Positions 5,801 through 11,616 of a stretch of 14,214 bases of DNA are shown here, in pieces. Location: the NCBI GenBank assembly GCA_041569895.1, contig JBFFXF010000189.1:1-14214 (forward strand). The letters are read 5' to 3'. Position 1 is the stretch's first letter. Every line of letters starts with the position of its first letter. The notes beneath the pieces were generated by a model. That model ran no database searches, was not told the origin of the DNA, and saw nothing but the letters and a program-made list of their open reading frames with translations. The position numbers were made by a program, and so were the translations under genes. This stretch comes from JBFFXF01 sp041569895 (GTDB taxonomy: Bacteria; Planctomycetota; UBA8108; JACQVS01).

Positions 5801-8317
5801 TTACACGGCGGGAAGGTAGATGGCGACGCGCGTTCCCGCGTCCTTTCTCGATTCGACGCGGATGTCGCCGCCGTGACTCCTGACGATGCCGTAGGCGACC
5901 GACAGGCCGACGCCGCGGTGGCGAGTGCGGGGCTTCGTCGAGTAGAGCGGGTCGAAGGCGCGCATCACCTGCGTGCGATCGATGCCCGCCCCGGCGTCGG
6001 CGATGCTGATCTCGACGAACCGCCCCGCGGGCGCGCCGCCCTCGTTGGTCTCGCGCTGCTGGTTGGCCATGCGGATGGTGATCCGTCCGCCTCGCGGCAT
6101 CGCGTCGATGGCGTTGAGCAGCACCTCGCGCAGCGCCTGCCGGACGGAATCGACGTCGACGGCGATCTTCCAGAGTCCCGGCTGGCCGCGCAGATCGACG
6201 GTGACGTGCTCGGGGATGCTCAGGCCGCCGTTCTCCGAGGGATGCAGCACGCCCTCGACGAGGTCCGGGGCCGAGACCTCCTCCCGCTGTCCCGGCGCGA
6301 CCACTCCCGCGAAGAGCCCGAGAGCGCGGGTGAGCTCCTCGACATGCTCGGTGCGTGACCGTATGCCGTCGATCACGTCCTCGTCTCCCGCGCGCGAGCC
6401 GAGGCGGGTGATCTCGCGCCGCACCTCGTCGAGGCTGTCCTCGAGGCGATGGTGGATGTTCTCGGCGAGCTCCCGCACCGCCGACATGCGGACGTGGAAC
6501 TCGCCGCGCTCGCGCTCGAGCTCCTCGCGCGTCTCGTCGCCGACGAGCACCGCGGCGCCCACGATGTCGCCACGACGAGCGCGCAGCGGCACGGCGCGCA
6601 CGACGACGATGCGCTCCGCGGAGCCGTCGTCAACGCGCTGGAGGCACCGCGTCGGCCGGCCCTCGAGCGCCGAGGAGATCGCCGATCTGACCGCGTTCTC
6701 GCGCAGCAGGGGTACGACGAGGATCGACACCCCCGAGACCCGCCGGCGCGGCATCCCCTCGAGCCCGAGGAGGCCGGCGCCGACGCCGTTGAAGTCGACC
6801 ACCTTGCCGCCCGGATCGACGATGACCACGGGGAGCTCGAGCCCGCGAAACGCGCCGCGAAACGACAGCGCCGGGTTGAAGCTGCGCCGCAGGAAGCGAC
6901 CGGCCAGGAGAGCGACCAGGATGACCAGTGCGGTCCCGGCCGCCGAGACGACGACCGTCAGCCACGGACCGGCCCAGCGCGGCGCCTGCACGTTGAACTT
7001 CTGAAAGAGCGGCAGGCGGTTCGCGTTGCCGTCGAGGTCGCGCACCTGCACCTCGAAGGTGTGCTCGCCGGGATCGAGGCGGAGGTCGACCGAACGCGAC
7101 GAGGAGAAATCGCTCCACGGCCCGCCGTCGACGCGGTGCCGGAACAGGAGCCGGTCGGGCGGGGTGACGTCCTTGAGGTCGCGCGCGTCCCACGCGAACC
7201 GCAGCAGATTGCTGCCCTGCACGCGGCGCGCGAAGTCGGTGCTGATGAACTTCGGCCGGCGGTAGTCGTCCTGGTGGAAGCGGAAGACGCCGTTGCCCGA
7301 GGTGCCGACGAGCACCGTGTCCTCGCGCGAGGAGCTCGGCACCAGCGCCAGCACCTGGCTCATCTGCGGCTCGAGCCCGGCCACCGAGTAGTGGTACCAG
7401 CACTCGCCGTCGTATCGCGAGACGCCGCGGTCGGTGCCGAACCAGAGGTTCGCCCCCTCGTCAATCACGGCCGACTCGATCGACCACACGACCGGGCTCT
7501 CGAGCCCGTTGCTCTCGTCGAAGTGATCGATGCGGTCTCCGCGGATGCGCGACACGCCGGAGTCCCGGTAGCACACCCAGATCGACCGGTCGACCGGACT
7601 CTCGGCGACCGCCCACACGCGCGACGACCGCAGACCGTTGCCGGCGTCGTAGACGCGCTTCACCGACAGGTCCCGGTCGCGGTTCTCGAGCTGGAGGCGC
7701 ACCAGGCCGCGATCGGTGGCGGCCCAGTAGTCGCCGCTCTGCGCGTGCACCATGTCGTTGACCGTGCCCTGCGAGAGCTCGAAACGGTCGAGGTGCGGCA
7801 CGTTGCCGATCAGGAACCGGAACCGGTAGATCTCGTGGCTCGTGCCCGGCGTCTCGACCGGCAGGAACCAGAGGCGACCCTTCCTGTCCGTGATGATGTG
7901 CCGCACCGGTGTCTCGCTGAAGCGGCGGCTCTCGCGCTCGCCGCGGAACTCCACCCAGCGGCCATCGAAGTAGTACGCGCCGTAGAAGGTCGGCGACGAG
8001 ATCCAGACGCGCTTCGCCGCATCGAGGGCGAGCCCCGTCACCTGCCTGATGACGACGTTGCCGGTCGATCGGTGGGCGGTGACGGCGCCGTCCTCGTATC
8101 GGAAGACGCCGCTCTCGGCGCCGATCCAGATGGCGCCGTCGACCTCCAGCAGGCTGCGCACGATCAGCCGTTCGAGCGCCGAGCCCGCCCCGTCCGGATC
8201 GGCGGGCGCCAGCTGCTCCCACCGTCGACTCGCCGGGTCGAAACGCGCCACGCCACCGCGTCGCTCGGAGTACTCGAGGGCGAACCACACGTAGCCGAAG
8301 AGGTCGACGAGCTCCAC
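5801..8317 (-). CDS. C-terminal part of interrupted sensor: propeller, Y_Y_Y, TM, PAS, histidine kinase
   Basis: This open frame has 838 codons from GTG 8317, the first possible start after an in-frame TAA at 8414-8416; no ribosome binding site is evident. It is the same frame as the gene piece at 8414-9355, and the codons between (YATTDTGALFFSRDGTTWER) continue the propeller, so it is most likely the distal part of one 1184-codon gene. Residues 1-350 hold reg_prop repeats (AIWIGAESGVFRYEDG, NLWFGTDRGVSRYDG, VLVGTSGNGVFRFH). About 370-443 is a Y_Y_Y domain, 452-474 a membrane helix, 487-600 a PAS-like domain, about 610-670 a DHp-like coiled region, and 685-838 a HATPase with N735, the G1 motif DAGAG (774-778), FDPLYSTKP and the G2 motif RGVGL. 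The H-box is degenerate: IHHRLEDSL, with His623 as likely phosphoacceptor followed by Arg. No response regulator is adjacent. If expressed alone it would lack a signal peptide. Confidence 0.85.
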   Translation of the reverse strand: MELVDLFGYVWFALEYSERRGGVARFDPASRRWEQLAPADPDGAGSALERLIVRSLLEVDGAIWIGAESGVFRYEDGAVTAHRSTGNVVIRQVTGLALDAAKRVWISSPTFYGAYYFDGRWVEFRGERESRRFSETPVRHIITDRKGRLWFLPVETPGTSHEIYRFRFLIGNVPHLDRFELSQGTVNDMVHAQSGDYWAATDRGLVRLQLENRDRDLSVKRVYDAGNGLRSSRVWAVAESPVDRSIWVCYRDSGVSRIRGDRIDHFDESNGLESPVVWSIESAVIDEGANLWFGTDRGVSRYDGECWYHYSVAGLEPQMSQVLALVPSSSREDTVLVGTSGNGVFRFHQDDYRRPKFISTDFARRVQGSNLLRFAWDARDLKDVTPPDRLLFRHRVDGGPWSDFSSSRSVDLRLDPGEHTFEVQVRDLDGNANRLPLFQKFNVQAPRWAGPWLTVVVSAAGTALVILVALLAGRFLRRSFNPALSFRGAFRGLELPVVIVDPGGKVVDFNGVGAGLLGLEGMPRRRVSGVSILVVPLLRENAVRSAISSALEGRPTRCLQRVDDGSAERIVVVRAVPLRARRGDIVGAAVLVGDETREELERERGEFHVRMSAVRELAENIHHRLEDSLDEVRREITRLGSRAGDEDVIDGIRSRTEHVEELTRALGLFAGVVAPGQREEVSAPDLVEGVLHPSENGGLSIPEHVTVDLRGQPGLWKIAVDVDSVRQALREVLLNAIDAMPRGGRITIRMANQQRETNEGGAPAGRFVEISIADAGAGIDRTQVMRAFDPLYSTKPRTRHRGVGLSVAYGIVRSHGGDIRVESRKDAGTRVAIYLPAV

Positions 8318-8413
8318 GCGGACCCTGGCGTTGCCGACCCCGAGCGTGGTCGCCCGCTCCCACGTCGTGCCGTCGCGCGAGAAGAAGAGCGCGCCGGTGT
8401 CGGTGGTCGCGTA

Positions 8414-9355
8414 TTAGCTTCCCTGCCCGTCGCGGATGAGCCGCTCCACCGAGGGCTGCGGGTCCGCGAGCGACACCACCGCCCAGCGCCCGCTGTCCTC
8501 GCGTCGCGCCAGGATCGGCGTGCCACGCGGGGATTCGAAGCGCGCCCAGAGCTGCCGGGAGACGACGATCTGGAACGGCAGCGAGCGCACCGACTGGTGC
8601 TTCACCAGGAAGAGACGATCGCACCGCAGCCCGGAGAGCTGCGGCCCGAGGCCGGAATCGATCTTCCACGGACGCCCGGCGCCGAAGTCGCGCTGGTAGA
8701 GCCCCTCGTCGGTCGCGAGCCAGTGCACGCGTCCCGCGTCGACGACGTAGTCGAGCGGCTCGCCCCGCGGCACCGGCACGGGGTTGGCGCCCCCGTCGAC
8801 GGGACCGGGGCCGTCCTTCTCGAGCTTGAGATGTGTGCGCTCGACCAGATCGACGACGTAGACCTCTCCCGCCGGGCTCTCGGCGATCAGGAAGCTCGGG
8901 CTCTGGTAGACGCGACGGAGCTCGACGCCGAGCCGGAGCACCCACACGTCTCGCGACGTCACCAGGAAGATCTCGCCTCCGGACTCGACGATGCGCTTGA
9001 GGTCGCTCGAGCCGAGCGGGTCGACGCTCGCGAGCTTCGTCCAGTGGTAGCCGTTGTAGCGGAAGAGCCCCTCGTCCGTGCCGACGTAGATCATGTCGTC
9101 CCGGTCGTGCCCGAGCGCCGACACCGGACCCGCGGGGAGGCGACCATCGCGATCGTACGTCCGCCACCGCCACGCCTGCGCGAGATCGTCGACCTCGAGC
9201 GGGGGCGTCGCCGCGGCGACCGGAGACGGCGTCGCAATCGCGGCGATGCACACGGCAGCGGCACAGAAGGAGATGGCGCCGCGCATGCCGGCAGCGCACC
9301 TCATGGCGACCGCCGCGAGCCGCGCTCGCGGCTTCGAGGGCGACGTGGGGCTCAT
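8414..9355 (-). CDS. N-terminal part of interrupted propeller sensor kinase (signal peptide and first blades)
   Basis: The frame has 313 codons from ATG 9355, 12 nt after the TPR gene stop, and ends at TAA 8414-8416. Alternative starts are ATG 9304 and ATG 9286; the last gives the tidiest signal peptide (MRGAISFCAAAVCIAAIA then PSPVAA). The mature part starts with the opening typical of propeller sensors (WRWRTYDRDGRLPAGPVSAL) and a clear reg_prop blade, MIYVGTDEGLFRYNGYHW. More divergent blades follow, up to RLIRDGQGS, where the stop falls. It stops in mid-motif: the pattern normally continues with a hydrophobic residue, an aromatic residue and xGT, and the codons after TAA read YATTDTG. This piece alone would be a secreted fragment with no membrane anchor or kinase. 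I read it as the 5' part of a broken gene, or a base error. Coupling to the TPR gene is likely. Confidence 0.8.
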   Translation of the reverse strand: MSPTSPSKPRARLAAVAMRCAAGMRGAISFCAAAVCIAAIATPSPVAAATPPLEVDDLAQAWRWRTYDRDGRLPAGPVSALGHDRDDMIYVGTDEGLFRYNGYHWTKLASVDPLGSSDLKRIVESGGEIFLVTSRDVWVLRLGVELRRVYQSPSFLIAESPAGEVYVVDLVERTHLKLEKDGPGPVDGGANPVPVPRGEPLDYVVDAGRVHWLATDEGLYQRDFGAGRPWKIDSGLGPQLSGLRCDRLFLVKHQSVRSLPFQIVVSRQLWARFESPRGTPILARREDSGRWAVVSLADPQPSVERLIRDGQGS

Positions 9356-9367
9356 GACCCGATCATA

Positions 9368-9676
9368 TCACCCGAGCATCTCGAGGTACTCGGACATCTC
9401 CCGGAGCGCATGCTCGTCTCCAGTCTCGCGCGCCACCGTGATCCCCCTCTCGAGCTCCGTCCGTGCGGCGTCCGGATCGCCGCGCTCGGCGAGCATGCGC
9501 GCCTTCTGGAAGTAGGCCGGAACGTAGCGCGAGTCGAGCGACAGCACGCGGTCGAAGCGCCCGGCGGCCTCGTCGATCCGGCCCGCCGAGGCCAGCGCCA
9601 TGGCGAGCCCGAAATTGAGAAAGACGTCGTCGGGCTCCCTCTCGAGGAGCGTTTCGAGTTGCTCGATCGTCGGCAT
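9368..9676 (-). CDS. Small tetratricopeptide repeat protein
   Basis: This 102-aa protein from ATG 9676 carries two TPR units: about 16-49 (DVFLNFGLAMALASAGRIDEAAGRFDRVLSLD) and 50-84 (YVPAYFQKARMLAERGDPDAARTELERGI), with the conserved small, Gly, Ala and aromatic positions of TPR helices. A capping helix, HALREMSEYLEMLG, follows. There is no signal peptide or membrane helix, so it is a cytoplasmic protein-protein interaction adaptor. No Shine-Dalgarno site is seen and a candidate -10 lies about 12 nt upstream, so the mRNA may be nearly leaderless. It is the first gene of the minus-strand run and its stop lies 12 nt before the sensor start. The partner is unknown; co-transcription with the sensor is an inference from spacing. 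Confidence 0.85.
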   Translation of the reverse strand: MPTIEQLETLLEREPDDVFLNFGLAMALASAGRIDEAAGRFDRVLSLDSRYVPAYFQKARMLAERGDPDAARTELERGITVARETGDEHALREMSEYLEMLG

Positions 9677-9687
9677 CAGAACGTCAA

Positions 9688-9716
9688 GAGATAGCCCGAA
9701 CAGCGGGGAAATGCAA
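9688..9716 (-). promoter_or_regulatory. Weak candidate promoter for the TPR-sensor-fhs operon
   Basis: On the minus strand TTGCAT (9716-9711) is separated by 17 nt from TATCTC (9693-9688). The match to the sigma-70 consensus is partial, mainly TTG and TAT. The predicted start of transcription falls about 5 nt before the ATG at 9676, which would suit the missing Shine-Dalgarno site. Confidence 0.25.
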
Positions 9717-9748
9717 ATTGAAGTCCGAGGGGGAGGGGAGCGGGCGGG

Positions 9749-9754
9749 TATAAT
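9749..9754 (+). promoter_or_regulatory. TATAAT -10 box upstream of the Trm112-dinB pair
   Basis: A perfect TATAAT stands out in very GC-rich surroundings (GGGCGGGTATAATGCCGCC). There is no good -35 at 17 nt; TTGAAG at 9718-9723 is 25 nt away, too far. If used, RNA would start near 9761, just before the first CGTCCT repeat, giving a leader of about 260 nt. Confidence 0.5.
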
Positions 9755-9766
9755 GCCGCCATCAAT

Positions 9767-9837
9767 CGTCCTCGTCCTCGTCCTCGTCCTCGCCGAGACA
9801 GAGACAGAGAACAGAGGTCAGAGACCAGAGGATAGAC
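9767..9837. repeat. Array C, first block: CGTCCT x4 and GAGACA-type purine repeats
   Basis: Four perfect CGTCCT copies at 9767-9790, the same copy number as in array B, are followed from 9795 by GAGACA GAGACA and decayed relatives (GAGAACAGAGGTCAGAGACC) to 9837. No open frame here resembles a protein. Confidence 0.9.
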
Positions 9838-9840
9838 GAC

Positions 9841-9945
9841 CGAGTCCGAGTCGGAATCGGAGTCGGTGTCGGACATCGGAATCGGAGTCGGAGTCGGTAT
9901 CGGTGTCGGACATCGGAATCGGAATCGGACATCGGTATCCGAGTC
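9841..9945. repeat. Array C, second block: GGNNTC hexamers
   Basis: Seventeen consecutive units of GGAATC, GGAGTC, GGTGTC, GGTATC, CGAGTC and the 7-nt variant GGACATC are present. A higher-order copy is visible: GGTGTC-GGACATC-GGAATC-GGA at 9865-9886 recurs at 9902-9923, offset 37 nt, suggesting duplication of a multi-unit segment. The words are those of arrays A and B. Confidence 0.92.
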
Positions 9946-9956
9946 GAGGCCGAGTT

Positions 9957-10010
9957 CGGGACCGGGACCGGGAACGGGCACGGGACCGGGAACGGGTCCG
10001 GGAACGGGTG
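9957..10010 (+). repeat. Array C, third block: nine CGGGNN units, G-quadruplex motif
   Basis: Nine hexamers in perfect register run CGGGAC, CGGGAC, CGGGAA, CGGGCA, CGGGAC, CGGGAA, CGGGTC, CGGGAA, CGGGTG. Each supplies a GGG tract with 3-nt loops on the sense (mRNA-like) strand, more than twice the four tracts needed for a G-quadruplex. The tenth hexamer position is AAGGAG (10011-10016), the Shine-Dalgarno sequence of the next gene. Confidence 0.92.
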
Positions 10011-10023
10011 AAGGAGAAGAATC

Positions 10024-10269
10024 ATGCCCGACGAATCCACCAGGGGCCACGCCGAGACGCTCGGGCTCGCGCCCGACTTCCTGGCGCTGCTCAGGTGTCC
10101 GCTCGGGAAGGCGGAGCTCGAGGTGCGGGACGGGGCGCTCGTCTGCACGCGGTGTGGGCCGGCGTTTCGCGTCGAGGATGGCATCCCGATTCTGCTGATC
10201 GACGACGCGAAGCTCCCCGAGGGGGTCGAGAGCGCTGCTGACCTGCCCTGTCAGCGCGAGGAGTCGTGA
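10024..10269 (+). CDS. Trm112-like small zinc-binding protein
   Basis: This 81-aa protein from ATG 10024 has a strong AAGGAGA at 10011-10017, about 7 nt upstream. The sequence FLALLRCPLGKAELEV, then LVCTRCGPAFRVEDGIPILL, is the Trm112/YcaR (UPF0434) pattern. Cys25 is the first knuckle, Cys41 and Cys44 the second, and the hallmark DGIPILL ends the domain. The usual second Cys of the first knuckle is replaced (CPLG), leaving three Cys in the core, so metal binding may be altered. In eukaryotes and archaea Trm112 activates methyltransferases; the role of bacterial homologues is unclear. It overlaps dinB by 4 bp (GTGA), implying translational coupling. The leader upstream is an unusual repeat array. 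Confidence 0.85.
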   Translation: MPDESTRGHAETLGLAPDFLALLRCPLGKAELEVRDGALVCTRCGPAFRVEDGIPILLIDDAKLPEGVESAADLPCQREES

Positions 10270-11516
10270 ACGCGTCGGCGGCCGAGGTCGGCGACCGGGA
10301 CCGGGTAATCCTCCACCTCGACATGGACGCCTTCTACGCCGCCGTCGAGGTGCTCGATGACCCATCGCTGCGCGGCAAGCCGGTGATCGTCGGCGGCACG
10401 CCGAGCGGACACGGCGTCGTCTCGACCGCGAGCTACGAGGCGCGTCGCTTCGGGGTGCGCAGCGCCATGCCCGCCGTCACCGCGGTCCGGCTGTGTCCGG
10501 ACGGCGTCTTCCTCTCCCCGAGGCCGAAGCGCTACGCCGAGCTCAGCCGGCGCGTGATGGCGGTGCTCGCGGAGTACAGCTCGGTGGTCGAGCCGATCTC
10601 GATCGACGAGGCGTTCCTCGACATCACGGGCTCGCTGCGCCTGGCGGGCGCGCCGCGCGAGATCGCGTTCGAGATCAAGCGCCGCGTCCACGAGACCACC
10701 GGCGGCCTCACGGCGTCGGTCGGCATCGCGCCGAGCAAGTTCGTCGCCAAGGTCGCCAGCGACCTCTGCAAGCCGGACGGCCTCGTCGTCGTCGAGCCGG
10801 GCCGCGTCCGCGAGTTCCTCGCGCCGCTCCCGATCGAGCGCATCTGGGGCGTCGGTCCGAAGTCGGCCGAGGTCCTCCACCGCGCCGGGTGCCGCCGGAT
10901 CCGGGATCTCCAGGAGCGCTCCGAGGCGTTGCTGGTCGCCAGCTTCGGCGAGGAGATGGGGCGACACCTCCACCGCCTCGCGAACGGCATCGACAACCGA
11001 GCCGTGGTCACCTCGGGCTCGCCGCGGTCGGTCTCGAGCGAGACGACGCTCGGCGAGTTCGTCCCGCCCGACGACATCGAGGCGGTCGAGCGCCTGCTCC
11101 TCCGTCTCAGCGAGGACGTCGCGACGAGGCTCCTGCGCGGACACGCGCGCTGCCGCGGCATCACGCTCAAGGTGCGCGACGAGAAGTTCGTGACGCGAAC
11201 ACGCTCGACCTCTCTCGAGGAGCCCACCTGCCTCACCGAGGAGATCTACGGCGCGGCGCGGCGTCTCTTCACGGAGCGCGTCGACCTCGGCCGACGGAGG
11301 ATCCGGTTGCTCGGCGTCGCCGCCGGCCACCTGTCCTTCGACGAGCTCGAGCAGCTCGATCTCTTCGACTCGCCCGACCGCGACCGGGCGCTGCGCGTCG
11401 CCACCACGGTCGACTCCATCCGCGCGCGCCTCGGACGCGGCGCCATCGTCCGCGGACGCCTGCTCGACGGTCCCCGGCGTTCTTCCGATAAACGCGCGCC
11501 CCGCGGAAGAACTTGA
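10266..11516 (+). CDS. dinB: DNA polymerase IV (Y-family translesion polymerase)
   Basis: This 416-aa protein starts at GTG 10266, overlapping the Trm112-like stop; GAGGAG at 10258-10263 lies very close to the start. The palm begins HLDMDAFYAAVEVL, with catalytic Asp19 and Tyr24 at the steric-gate position, continues with TASYEARRFGVRSAMP, and has ISIDEAFLDITGS with catalytic Asp114-Glu115. SVGIAPSKFVAKVASDLCKPDG and the helix-hairpin-helix IWGVGPKSAEVLHRAG follow, then the little-finger domain (about 250-355, SSETTLGEF). The near-C-terminal QLDLF (363-367) is a textbook beta-clamp binding motif. It copies past damaged bases with low fidelity in the cytoplasm. Length is slightly above the E. 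coli enzyme (351 aa) because of a charged tail. Control probably comes from the shared leader upstream of the Trm112-like gene; no LexA box was identified. Confidence 0.96.
   Translation: MNASAAEVGDRDRVILHLDMDAFYAAVEVLDDPSLRGKPVIVGGTPSGHGVVSTASYEARRFGVRSAMPAVTAVRLCPDGVFLSPRPKRYAELSRRVMAVLAEYSSVVEPISIDEAFLDITGSLRLAGAPREIAFEIKRRVHETTGGLTASVGIAPSKFVAKVASDLCKPDGLVVVEPGRVREFLAPLPIERIWGVGPKSAEVLHRAGCRRIRDLQERSEALLVASFGEEMGRHLHRLANGIDNRAVVTSGSPRSVSSETTLGEFVPPDDIEAVERLLLRLSEDVATRLLRGHARCRGITLKVRDEKFVTRTRSTSLEEPTCLTEEIYGAARRLFTERVDLGRRRIRLLGVAAGHLSFDELEQLDLFDSPDRDRALRVATTVDSIRARLGRGAIVRGRLLDGPRRSSDKRAPRGRT
11479..11512 (+). terminator. Nine-bp inverted repeat at the end of dinB
   Basis: GTTCTTCCG at 11479-11487 pairs perfectly with CGGAAGAAC at 11504-11512 around a 16-nt GC-rich loop, ending one base before the TGA at 11514-11516. 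There is no T-run, so this is a possible Rho-independent-like or mRNA-stabilising structure only. Confidence 0.3.
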
Positions 11517-11541
11517 AGCGCGACCGGGGCGCCGATAAGAT
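11513..11541 (+). promoter_or_regulatory. Candidate sigma-70-type promoter for the VWA gene
   Basis: TTGAAG at 11513-11518, 17 nt spacer, TAAGAT at 11536-11541. The -35 matches TTGA and the -10 matches four of six consensus bases, with optimal spacing. Transcription would start near 11548, about 70 nt before the ATG. The leader holds a 6-bp hairpin (CGATTC 11580-11585 with GAATCG 11595-11600) just before the AAGGAG site. Confidence 0.5.
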
Positions 11542-11616
11542 CCGGGGCTCGCGCGGCGGACTCCTGCCATCCAGCGGCGCGATTCGAGTCAGAAGAATCG
11601 AGCAAGGAGTCTCGCC

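Noticed and set aside
6449..9694. A 1081-codon open frame on the plus strand
   Set aside because: It is antisense to the TPR-sensor genes, has no recognisable domain, is full of Arg, Ala, Val and Glu as expected from the complement of GC-rich coding sequence, and the opposite strand carries clear propeller, PAS and kinase motifs.
9762..10184. Open frames rich in SDSD, DEDEDE or PIPTPT in array C, and similar ones in arrays A and B
   Set aside because: They are translations of hexamer repeats, open in several frames at once, with no start signals or non-repeat domain.
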